Below are positions 17,934 to 26,097 of a stretch of 64,000 bases of DNA, in pieces; position 1 is the stretch's first letter, and the number at the start of each line of letters is the position of its first letter. The notes below the pieces were generated by a model. It saw only the letters and a list, made by a program, of their open reading frames with translations, ran no database searches and had not been told where the DNA came from. Both the position numbers and the translations under genes were made by a program. This DNA is from SZUA-37 sp964472525 (lineage in GTDB: Bacteria; Pseudomonadota; Gammaproteobacteria; UBA6429; Thiohalophilaceae): the NCBI GenBank assembly GCA_964472525.1, contig CAYYLL010000002.1, forward strand, positions 124,001 to 188,000, given 5' to 3'.

Positions 17934-19368
17934 CCTGAAACATTTTGACGATGTTGTGGCAATTCACCAAAATAAATGGTTGGAAAAATTGTCTGAATAT
18001 CAGGCTAGAATGCCCGAAACATCTTCAATGTTAGTTGAAGGTAAGGTCACTCGTATGGTGGGGATGACATTGGAGGCACTGGGTTGTCAGGCCGCTGTTG
18101 GAGTTCGTTGTGAGGTTGAAAATCAAAATGGAGAATCGATTGAAGCCGAAGTGGTTGGGTTTAATGGGGACCGTCTTTATTTAATGCCAACGGGTAGCAT
18201 TCAGGGTATTCAACCGAATGCACGGGTTATTCCAGCCAATACTATTTACGAAGTTGCCGTGGGGGATAGTTTATTAGGTCGAGTTCTGGATGGAACGGGG
18301 CGCCCACTGGATAATAAAGGCCCCTTAAATACGACCGAAACAATTGCTTTAAACGGCAAACCCATTAATCCCCTCGATAGAGCGCCAATAACGGAACCAT
18401 TGGATGTTGGCGTACGTGCGATCAATGCACTGCTAAGTGTCGGGCGAGGTCAACGTTTGGGTTTATTTGCCGGCAGTGGTGTTGGTAAAAGTGTTTTGCT
18501 TGGAATGATGACGCGCTATACAACCGCCGATGTGATTGTGGTGGGCTTGATTGGTGAACGTGGGCGTGAAGTTAAAGATTTTATTAATAATATTTTAGGT
18601 GAAGAAGGTATGGCTCGCGCCGTAGTGGTTGCGGTACCGGCTGATCAAACCCCGGTTATGCGATTGCATGGTGCTTTTATGGCAACCAGTATTGCTGAAT
18701 ATTTTCGTGATCAGGGAAAAAATGTTTTATTACTTATGGATTCTTTAACCCGTTTTGCTCAGGCACAACGTGAAATTGCGTTGGCGATTGGTGAACCACC
18801 TGCAACCAAGGGCTATCCGCCTTCTGTTTTTGGTAAATTACCACAGCTAGTTGAACGCGCGGGTAATGCAGCAAAAGGCAATGGTTCTATCACCGCATTT
18901 TATACCGTGTTGACTGAAGGTGATGATCAAATGGATCCGATTGCAGATGCAAGTCGTGCCATTCTTGATGGCCATGTCGTTCTTTCGAGAGCGCTCGCAG
19001 AGTCAGGGCATTTCCCTGCGGTTGATGTTGAGGCATCCATTAGTCGAGTCATGGTTGATATTGTTGATAAAGAGCATTTACAAACGGTGCAGAAGTTTAA
19101 ACATATCTATTCAACTTATAAAAAGAACGAGGACTTAATTACTATTGGTGCTTATACACAGGGTTCCGACACGCGAGTGGATCAGTCTATTGTATTACAA
19201 CCTCACTTTATGGCCTTCTTAAAACAAGATATGCACGAACCCTCAACGTACAAACAAAGCAGGGATGAACTCGATGATTTATTTTCTCAGATAGAAGAAG
19301 CCGAACAGGCATTGCAGACTGTTGATCCATTTGAACCTATGCCGGAGACAGAAATTTTGCCCCCATAA
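17926..19368 (+). CDS. fliI: Flagellum-specific export ATPase FliI
   Basis: A 480-residue F1-beta-like ATPase. Walker A is FAGSGVGKS and Walker B is LLLMDSLTRFAQAQRE. The glutamate-containing VGLIGERGREVKDF block and the C-terminal GAYTQGSD block are typical of FliI/YscN. It powers unfolding and export of flagellar substrates with FliH and FliJ. It overlaps fliH by 8 bases. Confidence 0.97.
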   Translation: MISLKHFDDVVAIHQNKWLEKLSEYQARMPETSSMLVEGKVTRMVGMTLEALGCQAAVGVRCEVENQNGESIEAEVVGFNGDRLYLMPTGSIQGIQPNARVIPANTIYEVAVGDSLLGRVLDGTGRPLDNKGPLNTTETIALNGKPINPLDRAPITEPLDVGVRAINALLSVGRGQRLGLFAGSGVGKSVLLGMMTRYTTADVIVVGLIGERGREVKDFINNILGEEGMARAVVVAVPADQTPVMRLHGAFMATSIAEYFRDQGKNVLLLMDSLTRFAQAQREIALAIGEPPATKGYPPSVFGKLPQLVERAGNAAKGNGSITAFYTVLTEGDDQMDPIADASRAILDGHVVLSRALAESGHFPAVDVEASISRVMVDIVDKEHLQTVQKFKHIYSTYKKNEDLITIGAYTQGSDTRVDQSIVLQPHFMAFLKQDMHEPSTYKQSRDELDDLFSQIEEAEQALQTVDPFEPMPETEILPP

Positions 19369-19410
19369 ACCATAATTATGATATTTGCAGTTGTTTACTG
19401 TTATTTATTA

Positions 19411-19426
19411 TGGTGTAAATCTTGCT
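19411..19426 (+). promoter_or_regulatory. Candidate sigma54 promoter of fliJ
   Basis: TGGTGT-N5-TTGC, with GG at 19412-19413 and GC at 19424-19425: correct -24/-12 spacing but a non-consensus -24 half (GGTGT for GGCAC). It sits 42 bp before the fliJ ATG, in the 98-bp fliI-fliJ gap. Confidence 0.45.
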
Positions 19427-19466
19427 ACTAAAGTTAGTACATACTATTTATTAAAGAGCTATTCAA

Positions 19467-19907
19467 ATGAAAAAATCGCAACGTTTTTCCACTCTGGCCG
19501 AACTGGCAAAGAGCAAGGAACAGGCGGCGGCAATTGCATTAGGAACCTCGAATAGGGTCTATTTTGAGAATATCCAAAAGCTAGAATCATTAAAACATTA
19601 TCGTGAAGAGTATTTAAAGAAATTTGCAGAAGATGGTCAACAAGGAATGGGTGTTGCTGCGATGCAAACATATAAAAATTTTATAAGTGGTCTGGATCAG
19701 GCTATTCGTGAACAAAAGGTAAAAATATCAGAAGCCGAACAACAGTGTCAACAATCAAAAAAAATATGGCAGCATGTCCACACTAAAACTGAAATTATGA
19801 AGACCACGGTGAGTCGGTTTGTGAAACAAGAACGCTATCATGAAGATCGTCGAGAACAAAAAGAAATGGACGATCGTCCTCGCACACATAAAACCGATAC
19901 GGATTAA
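19467..19907 (+). CDS. fliJ: Flagellar export protein FliJ
   Basis: A 146-residue, highly charged, almost entirely helical protein that reads as one long coiled coil, as expected of FliJ, the rotor-stalk-like partner of FliI. The N terminus (RFSTLAELAKSKEQAA) and the central MQTYKNFISGLDQAI block match proteobacterial FliJ. The C terminus is rich in Glu, Arg and Asp. Its place between fliI and fliK supports the call. FliJ is poorly conserved, so position carries some weight. Confidence 0.88.
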   Translation: MKKSQRFSTLAELAKSKEQAAAIALGTSNRVYFENIQKLESLKHYREEYLKKFAEDGQQGMGVAAMQTYKNFISGLDQAIREQKVKISEAEQQCQQSKKIWQHVHTKTEIMKTTVSRFVKQERYHEDRREQKEMDDRPRTHKTDTD

Positions 19908-19963
19908 TTTAATGAAGACAATGTTTGAGTATGGAATTTGTAAAAATTATATAAACACTTTTT

Positions 19964-19979
19964 TGGCATAGAGCTTGCT
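19964..19979 (+). promoter_or_regulatory. sigma54 promoter of fliK
   Basis: TGGCAT-N5-CTTGCTT, with GG at 19965-19966 and GC at 19977-19978. This is a good RpoN -24/-12 element 39 bp upstream of the fliK start, consistent with FlrC-dependent expression of hook-length control. Confidence 0.7.
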
Positions 19980-20016
19980 TAGTAGTTATTACCATTAAGC
20001 GATTAGGGAATGTAAA

Positions 20017-21174
20017 GTGTCTGATACTGCTATTTCATCACAAATTTCTGCAGAAGCAAATACTAGCCAAACGGGTGCGGCATTGTCGTCTGCGGATAAA
20101 AATTCTATTTCAGAATCTGAAGATTCAAAGTCTCAAGACTCTGAATTTAAAGAGATTTTAGACGAAAACCAAAATAATAAAATTCAGGAAGATGATAGCC
20201 AACAACCACAAGATGTGGCGATGGAAGATAGTGACAACTCGGATCAGCCTCAGGATTCACCAGATTTGGTCGATTTAAACGCATTATTTAGCACAACAAT
20301 ATTAACCAATCCGCAAATAGCAAACTTAAGTGAAACCGCCATTGGTGGCAATTTATTGCCTGCACAACGGCAAGCACAAGCTTTAGTGGCGAACACGGGA
20401 GAGACTTTGTTAACTTCAAATCTGGTTAACGCCGACACCTCAAAAACCAATGCCGAAGCCAACCCATTGCTTACAAATAGTCTTACCGAGGATACTGATT
20501 TGTTTCTGAATGGTGACCGGCTAGCCAGTCAATTAATAGCCAATTTTACAGAAAACAAAGAGGCTAATTTAAAGCAATTGAATGCGCAATTACTGAGTCA
20601 GGCATTAATTACACCCGATTCGAGTCCCGATCAAACATTGCCCATGTCAGCACACTCAACTTTGATGCTTAGCCATAATTTATTATTAAAGCCAGCAGAA
20701 TCGATGTTACCGGCGATGACGGTTTCACCCGATAGCACACATTGGAATAATCAAGTGGGAGAACGTGTTAACTGGATGATTAACAGCCAGATGCAACGTG
20801 CAGAAATTCGTCTTGACCCACCCGAGTTGGGTAATTTAGATATTCGATTAAACATTGCAAAAGATAATCAGGCAACAGTCACCTTTTTCGTCAGCAATGC
20901 GACCGCAAAAGAGGCGATTGAATCAGCTATTCCGCGATTACGTGAAATGTTTGAACAACAAGGACTAAATTTAGGCAATGTTGATGTTTCTCAACAAGGT
21001 TTTCAGCAGCAACAGCAACAATCTACTTTTGCACAATATAACAACAGCGATTCTGGTGGCTTATCACCAATGGCCTATTCAAATGGCTCAGATACGTCTG
21101 ACACCGGTACTTTATTAGCTACAACTAACTTATCGACAAGAAATTCGACTAACCTGCTTGATATTTTTGCATAA
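20017..21174 (+). CDS. fliK: Flagellar hook-length control protein FliK
   Basis: A 385-residue protein with a long, low-complexity, Ser/Asp/Gln-rich N-terminal ruler. The conserved C-terminal FliK domain has LDPPELGNLDIRL, then VTFFVSNATAKEAIE and the LREMFEQQGLNL helix. The domain ends in a glutamine tract (QQGFQQQQQQ). FliK measures hook length and switches export specificity at FlhB. It starts with GTG after AGGGA. It is the last structural flagellar gene here; fliLMNOPQR do not follow, and the chemotaxis operon comes next. Confidence 0.92.
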   Translation: MSDTAISSQISAEANTSQTGAALSSADKNSISESEDSKSQDSEFKEILDENQNNKIQEDDSQQPQDVAMEDSDNSDQPQDSPDLVDLNALFSTTILTNPQIANLSETAIGGNLLPAQRQAQALVANTGETLLTSNLVNADTSKTNAEANPLLTNSLTEDTDLFLNGDRLASQLIANFTENKEANLKQLNAQLLSQALITPDSSPDQTLPMSAHSTLMLSHNLLLKPAESMLPAMTVSPDSTHWNNQVGERVNWMINSQMQRAEIRLDPPELGNLDIRLNIAKDNQATVTFFVSNATAKEAIESAIPRLREMFEQQGLNLGNVDVSQQGFQQQQQQSTFAQYNNSDSGGLSPMAYSNGSDTSDTGTLLATTNLSTRNSTNLLDIFA

Positions 21175-21245
21175 CCCCTTTTACCTCTTGGAATGTCCTT
21201 GGTATATCCTCCCTGTATTTACACTAAAAATAGTTCATTAATCCT

Positions 21246-21272
21246 TAAAGCTTTGTCGTTATTTGACGATAA
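21246..21272 (+). promoter_or_regulatory. FliA (sigma28) promoter of the cheY-cheA-cheW operon
   Basis: TAAAGCTT, 11 bases, GACGATAA. The consensus is TAAAGTTT-N11-GCCGATAA, so the match is 7/8 on each side with exact spacing. It lies 59 bp upstream of the cheY ATG. The sigma factor itself is encoded at the far end of the same cluster. Confidence 0.85.
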
Positions 21273-21330
21273 GATAGTTTGAATAGAGTCAAAGTGTGGC
21301 TGTTTTAGGTATTAATTAAGGAGAAAACGA

Positions 21331-21693
21331 ATGGCAAAAATTCTTGCAGTGGATGATTCTGCTTCAATGCGACAAATGGTGTCTTTTACCTTAAAAGGCG
21401 CCGGGTTTGATGTGGTTGAGGCGTCAGATGGAGTTGAAGCATTAAATAAAGTAAAAGGTAATAAATTTGACCTTATTATCTCCGACGTGAATATGCCAAA
21501 TATGGATGGGCTCACTTTAGTGGGTGAATTACGAAAATTAGGTGATTTTAAATTTATTCCAATTTTACTGCTCACAACAGAAAGCTCGATGGATAAGAAA
21601 AAAGAAGGCAAAGCCGCAGGTGCAACAGGCTGGATAGTAAAACCATTTAATCCTGATCAGTTATTAAAGACAGTCAATAAAGTATTGGGATAA
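21331..21693 (+). CDS. cheY: Chemotaxis response regulator CheY
   Basis: A 120-residue single receiver domain. The acidic pocket is VDDS (Asp8/Asp9), the phosphoacceptor is in ISDVNMPNMDG, the conserved Thr is in LLTTESS and the Lys in VKPFNPDQLL. The phenylalanine-led KPFNPDQLL end is typical of CheY proteins linked to CheA rather than of transcription regulators. AAGGAG precedes the ATG. It is the first gene after the FliA promoter. No cheZ lies next to it. Confidence 0.93.
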   Translation: MAKILAVDDSASMRQMVSFTLKGAGFDVVEASDGVEALNKVKGNKFDLIISDVNMPNMDGLTLVGELRKLGDFKFIPILLLTTESSMDKKKEGKAAGATGWIVKPFNPDQLLKTVNKVLG

Positions 21694-21714
21694 GCCACAT
21701 ACAAGGTTAAGCAC

Positions 21715-23823
21715 ATGTCAATTGATATATCACAATTCCTAGACACCTTTTACGAAGAAAGTTTTGAAGGTCTGGACATTATGGAGTCAGAACTACTCAA
21801 CCTAGATGTGGGTGAAGCTGACGAAGAAGTGATTAATACTATTTTTCGCGCCGCCCATTCGATTAAAGGCGGTAGCGGCACTTTTGGTTTAAATGCGGTT
21901 GCCGATTATACCCATGTGATGGAAACATTATTGGATGAAATGCGTGCGGGTCAACGGGAAGTGACGCAAAATGCAGTTGACGTTTTATTGCGTTCCGTGG
22001 ATGTTCTACGTTCCATGCTGCTTTCATTAAAGGATAATGAAGAACTTGATCACGATACGATTGCTAAAACACATGATGAATTAAACGTACTCCTTAAAGG
22101 TGAGTCAAGTCAAACGGCAACCAAACCACCATCATCAGAAACGATAGAAAGTTTAAATACCGAAAATACACCATCCGATAAAATATCGGGCTGGACGATT
22201 ATTTTTAAACCAAATGCAGATATGCTACAAACGGGTAATGATCCTGTGCGGATTATTCGTGAACTTGGCACCTTGGGGAATATTTCAGTTGAAGTTAATA
22301 CCGAACAGTTACCCGAGCTTGAGCTTATTGATCCAGAGCAAAGTTATTTAAGCTGGACTATCAATGTCTCTGGCGATGTTGCTGAAGAAGACATTAATGA
22401 ATGTTTTGAATGGGTTGAGGGTGAATGTGAACTCTCGATTATTGCCGATAAACTAGAATCCACACCGCAGGAAGACAAGCCTGAAACAAATATAACACCC
22501 AAACCCACCATTGCACCGGCGGCAACAGAACGCCGGGATAGTGACCGTCGTCAGGGTGATAGACGCACTTCTTCAAAATCATCCAGTAAAAAACCAACGG
22601 AATCTACTTCTATCCGTGTCAACATTGATAAAGTGGATGACTTAATTAATATGGTGGGTGAACTGGTTATCACTCAGTCGATGCTCAGCCAGATTGGTGA
22701 TAGTGAAGAATTTGACAGTACCGCCTTAGAAAGACTGAATGATGGTTTAACTCAACTCGAACAGCATACCCGTGAGTTACAGGAAAGTGTTATGCGGATC
22801 CGCATGATGCCCATTAGTTTTGCCTTTCAGCGTTTTCCTCGTCTGGTACATGATTTAAGTAGTCAGTTAGATAAAAAAATTGAGTTAGTGTTGACCGGTG
22901 AGTCTACTGAACTGGACAAAACAGTAATGGAAAAAATTGGTGATCCACTGGTTCATCTGGTTCGTAATTCACTGGACCATGGTATCGAAATACCTCAGGT
23001 ACGGCTAGATAACGGTAAGAGTGAAACCGGCACTATTGAATTGAACGCCTTTCATCAGGGCGGCAATATTGTGATTGAAATTAAAGATGATGGTGCAGGT
23101 TTAAACCATGAACGTATCCTCGCAAAGGGTATCGAAAATGGTGTTATCCGAAAAGAAGATAAATTAACTCCCGAACAGATTAACGATCTTATTTTTGCCC
23201 CCGGCTTTTCAACGGCCGAGGTTGTCAGTGACGTATCAGGCCGTGGTGTAGGAATGGATGTGGTACGCAGAAATATTCGTGCTTTAGGTGGCACTGTCGA
23301 GGTGCAGTCTGAAGCGGGTGTGGGTAGCGTATTTACGATTCGTTTACCACTGACTCTAGCAATACTGGATGGCCAGCTTATTCGGGTAGGAACAGAAACC
23401 TACATTGTACCGTTAATTTCTATTATTGAATCATTGCAGGTTAACCCTGAAATGATCAATAGCGTTACTGGTGCTGCGGATGTGTATAAATTACGTGATG
23501 ACTATATACCGGTTGTTAGGCTGTACGATATTTTTGGAATACAAGCAGATACAACTGATATTTCTGAAGGATTATTAGTGGTAGTTGAAAATGAAGGAAA
23601 GAAAATTGCAATTTGTGTGGACGAATTACTTGGGCAACAGCAAGTTGTTATTAAAAGCTTAGAAACAAATTTAAAACAAATCGATGGCTTGTCCGGTGCA
23701 ACAATATTAGGTAATGGCACGGTTGCCCTTATTTTGGATATTAATGGAGTGATTCGGTTATATCAAAATCATCAAAAAATATCGATTACATCAAACCAGC
23801 ACGAAAAAATTATCGCTGCGTAA
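21715..23823 (+). CDS. cheA: Chemotaxis histidine kinase CheA
   Basis: A 702-residue CheA with the standard order. The Hpt domain has phosphoryl-accepting His48 in FRAAHSIKGGSGTFG. A P2-like domain spans about residues 160-250, then a basic linker (ERRDSDRRQGDRR), a P3 dimerisation helix (DKVDDLINMVGELV), a P4 kinase domain (HLVRNSLDHGIE; DDGAGL; SGRGVGMDVV) and the P5 CheW-like domain at the end. It transfers phosphate to CheY and CheB according to receptor state. It lies 21 bases after cheY. Confidence 0.96.
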   Translation: MSIDISQFLDTFYEESFEGLDIMESELLNLDVGEADEEVINTIFRAAHSIKGGSGTFGLNAVADYTHVMETLLDEMRAGQREVTQNAVDVLLRSVDVLRSMLLSLKDNEELDHDTIAKTHDELNVLLKGESSQTATKPPSSETIESLNTENTPSDKISGWTIIFKPNADMLQTGNDPVRIIRELGTLGNISVEVNTEQLPELELIDPEQSYLSWTINVSGDVAEEDINECFEWVEGECELSIIADKLESTPQEDKPETNITPKPTIAPAATERRDSDRRQGDRRTSSKSSSKKPTESTSIRVNIDKVDDLINMVGELVITQSMLSQIGDSEEFDSTALERLNDGLTQLEQHTRELQESVMRIRMMPISFAFQRFPRLVHDLSSQLDKKIELVLTGESTELDKTVMEKIGDPLVHLVRNSLDHGIEIPQVRLDNGKSETGTIELNAFHQGGNIVIEIKDDGAGLNHERILAKGIENGVIRKEDKLTPEQINDLIFAPGFSTAEVVSDVSGRGVGMDVVRRNIRALGGTVEVQSEAGVGSVFTIRLPLTLAILDGQLIRVGTETYIVPLISIIESLQVNPEMINSVTGAADVYKLRDDYIPVVRLYDIFGIQADTTDISEGLLVVVENEGKKIAICVDELLGQQQVVIKSLETNLKQIDGLSGATILGNGTVALILDINGVIRLYQNHQKISITSNQHEKIIAA

Positions 23824-23833
23824 GGAGTAGAAC

Positions 23834-24361
23834 ATGACAGAGGCGGCACAACAAACAATGGAGCATACAGAAGTTGATATAACGGATGAAGAGATCAATG
23901 AGTTTCTTACCTTTATGTTAGCGGGTGAAGAATATGGTGTTGATATCTTACGTGTTCTGGAAATTAAAGGCTGGGATGCAGTAACTGCATTACCCAATAT
24001 GCCAGAGTATATTCGCGGTGTGATTAATTTACGTGGCACCATTGTTCCCATTATTGATTTGCGTCGTCGTTTTGATTTAGCGCCGTTGGAATACGGTCCA
24101 ACAACGGTTGTTATTGTCTTACGTGTTCAGTCTGAAGGACATACGGATAGAACCATGGGGATTGTTGTTGATGGTGTATCAGACGTTTATCAGGTAAAAG
24201 CTGCAAATGTAAAAAAATCTCCTGATTTTGGAACAGCGGTTGATACTGATTTTGTAAAAGGAATGGCAACGGTTAAAGAAAAGATGGTGGTGCTTCTTGA
24301 TATTGATCATATGTTGAATTCTAACGAACTCTCTACAGTCGATTTGTTAAGTAATGATTAA
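23834..24361 (+). CDS. cheW: Chemotaxis coupling protein CheW
   Basis: A 175-residue CheW with an acidic N-terminal extension of about 20 residues. The family core follows: EEYGVDILRVLEI, then PEYIRGVINLRGTIVPIIDLRRRF and the MGIVVDGVSDV block. It bridges receptors and CheA in the arrays. AAGGAG precedes the ATG and cheA ends 10 bases upstream. Confidence 0.96.
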   Translation: MTEAAQQTMEHTEVDITDEEINEFLTFMLAGEEYGVDILRVLEIKGWDAVTALPNMPEYIRGVINLRGTIVPIIDLRRRFDLAPLEYGPTTVVIVLRVQSEGHTDRTMGIVVDGVSDVYQVKAANVKKSPDFGTAVDTDFVKGMATVKEKMVVLLDIDHMLNSNELSTVDLLSND

Positions 24362-24399
24362 TAGATATTTTAAGGTTTTGTTGTAGACAGAAGTAGGTG

Positions 24400-24570
24400 A
24401 TGAGCATGTTAATTCAAAAGATACATTGTGTAGCAAAAAAAGCCGATAAACTGGAACTTAATCCACGTGCCTGTCCGTTTTTAAGAACAGTCTCACATTG
24501 TCGGAAGAATACGATTTCTAAATGGATTTATCTAAAAGAATTAATGTCCGGTCTTGCGTGGCTTGGGTAA
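24400..24570 (+). CDS. Possible small 56-residue protein between cheW and parA
   Basis: An open frame of 57 codons fills most of the 231-bp gap between cheW and the parA-like gene. An AGGTG precedes it, and ATG 24400 or 24406 could start it. The product has three cysteines (in HCVAK, RACPF and SHCRK), many basic residues and a hydrophobic C terminus (LMSGLAWLG). I recognise no family. Chance is a real alternative at this length. Support comes from position within a tightly packed operon and a plausible ribosome binding site. Confidence 0.3.
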   Translation: MSMLIQKIHCVAKKADKLELNPRACPFLRTVSHCRKNTISKWIYLKELMSGLAWLG

Positions 24571-24592
24571 CACGAAGAAGTCATAATGAATA

Positions 24593-25363
24593 ATGGAGAA
24601 TAAATTGGTGCGTTTGGTATCAGTCGTTAATCAGAAAGGAGGTGTTGGCAAAACTACCACGGTTGCTAACCTTGGGCATATGCTTGCTATGCAAGGTAAC
24701 AAAGTCACCACCATAGATTTAGATCCACAAGGTAGTCTTACCATTAGCCTCGGGCAGGCTGATCCCAGTTTACCCGGCATTGGTGAAGTTCTTCTGGACG
24801 ATCATGCCTTAAAAGATGTTACCCATGAAGTTCGCAAGAATATGCGACTGGTTTCATGTGGTCCACGTTTAGCCGAATTAGAACAAATGCATCAGGGTAG
24901 CTCGGAAATTGCAAATCGTTTAAAAAAAATTTTGCGAAAAATGAAGGATCAGGATTTCGTATTACTCGATTGTCCACCGTCCTCTGGTTTTTTAGTCGTA
25001 AGTGCTTTATATGCAACCAATGAAATTATTATTCCGGTTGCAGGTGATTACCTTGCCTTGCACGGTATGTCCCACTTGATTGGAACACTCTCACAATTTG
25101 AAAAATCGTTAAAATTAAAACATAAAACATGGATAGCCATAACACGTTACCATCCGAGGCGAAAATTAGCCAAAGATGTACTTGATAATCTGGTATCACA
25201 TTTCCCGGGGCAAGTATTAAAAACATCCATAAGGGAAACATCTGCATTGGCAGAAGGCCCTGGGTTTGGTATGACGGTATTTGAATATCGCAATGGCAGT
25301 AATGGTGCAGAAGATTATAAAAAACTGGCAATGGATTTCACTAAAGGTAGAACGTTGCAATGA
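24593..25363 (+). CDS. ParA/Soj/MinD-like ATPase of the chemotaxis operon
   Basis: A 256-residue deviant-Walker ATPase. The signature-lysine P loop is KGGVGKTT (residues 15-22), followed by DLDPQGSLT and the LLDCPPSSG Walker B-like block. ParA-like proteins next to cheW in Vibrio (ParC), Pseudomonas and Rhodobacter (PpfA) position chemotaxis arrays, so array placement and segregation is the natural inference. The partner usually seen (ParP, a CheW-like protein) is absent. Instead a lysine-rich STAS protein overlaps the 3' end by 4 bases (ATGA). Confidence 0.85.
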   Translation: MENKLVRLVSVVNQKGGVGKTTTVANLGHMLAMQGNKVTTIDLDPQGSLTISLGQADPSLPGIGEVLLDDHALKDVTHEVRKNMRLVSCGPRLAELEQMHQGSSEIANRLKKILRKMKDQDFVLLDCPPSSGFLVVSALYATNEIIIPVAGDYLALHGMSHLIGTLSQFEKSLKLKHKTWIAITRYHPRRKLAKDVLDNLVSHFPGQVLKTSIRETSALAEGPGFGMTVFEYRNGSNGAEDYKKLAMDFTKGRTLQ

Positions 25364-25971
25364 GTAAAACAATGATAGGACTGGATCCCCTTGCTTGGTT
25401 AACCCCAGATGCTAGTAATACTTCATCTAAAAAGAAGAAAGCTAAAAAGAAAGTCGCTAAGAAAAAGGTGAAAAAGAAGGTTGTAGCCAAAAAAAATGTT
25501 AGTAAGAAAAAAGTGAGTAAGAAAAAAACAGCTAGCAAGAAAGAAATGTCTAAAAAGAAAATTGATAAACATAACACCAGAAAGAATAAGGTGGTGATTG
25601 ATGAAGTCAGTACGCAACAGCCAGTTATCAATGTTTCCGTTGAATCTTCAGACGATTCAAATACGGTAGAAACTGAAACAAGTGAGATTAAGGAGAATTC
25701 CGTGATGGACTCAATCGTTAAATTAAGGGATGTGCAAGATATATCACAAGTTGCTGAATTGCATCAGCAACTAACGACTTTAATTAATAACACCGATATT
25801 GTTTTTGATGGTGCTGAGGTCGAAAGAATTGATGCGGCATCGTTACAACTTTTAAGCTGTGTTTTTAAACAAGCACAAAAATACGGAACTCGGGTGAGTT
25901 GGCAGGCTTCATCAGATTCTTTAAAAAAAGCGGCTAACTTATTAGGTTTAACCGATGTGCTGGAGCTATAA
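25360..25971 (+). CDS. Lysine-rich STAS-domain protein coupled to the ParA ATPase
   Basis: A 203-residue protein in three parts. A short N-terminal motif (MIGLDPLAWL) comes first. Residues 24-78 are extremely basic, built of KKK/KKV repeats like a histone-H1-type tail. After an acidic linker, residues about 118-203 form a STAS (anti-sigma antagonist) domain with Ser161 in IDAASLQLL at the site phosphorylated in SpoIIAA-type proteins. An internal AAGGAG (25690-25695) stands 9 bases before an in-frame ATG (25705, Met116), so the STAS domain could also be made alone. It overlaps parA by 4 bases. The basic tail may bind DNA or acidic protein surfaces; that is inference. Confidence 0.75.
   Translation: MSKTMIGLDPLAWLTPDASNTSSKKKKAKKKVAKKKVKKKVVAKKNVSKKKVSKKKTASKKEMSKKKIDKHNTRKNKVVIDEVSTQQPVINVSVESSDDSNTVETETSEIKENSVMDSIVKLRDVQDISQVAELHQQLTTLINNTDIVFDGAEVERIDAASLQLLSCVFKQAQKYGTRVSWQASSDSLKKAANLLGLTDVLEL
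25690..25707 (+). promoter_or_regulatory. Internal ribosome binding site and start within the STAS gene
   Basis: AAGGAG at 25690-25695, then GTG at 25702 and ATG at 25705, both in frame with the long protein. Initiation here gives a STAS-only product of 88-89 residues without the lysine-rich tail. Confidence 0.45.
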
Positions 25972-26008
25972 AATCTGAAATTTTTAATGATAAACAGTTA
26001 ATTATGTG

Positions 26009-26035
26009 TAAAGAAACCCCCCGAAATGTCGATAA
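26009..26035 (+). promoter_or_regulatory. FliA (sigma28) promoter of the globin-PAS-MCP receptor gene
   Basis: TAAAGAAA, 11 bases, GTCGATAA: 6/8 and 7/8 to consensus with exact spacing, 63 bp before the receptor ATG. It gives the receptor and the downstream cheR-cheD-cheB genes their own late-flagellar promoter inside the operon. Confidence 0.75.
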
Positions 26036-26097
26036 TGATTTTAAGAAGATCTTGATTTATACAATTGCAACAATGATGAGTAACAAGGTGATTAAAA

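Noticed and set aside
24442..24449. GCCGATAA as a FliA -10 box before the parA-like gene
   Set aside because: The -35 region at the right distance does not resemble TAAAGTTT, and the site lies inside a possible small gene.
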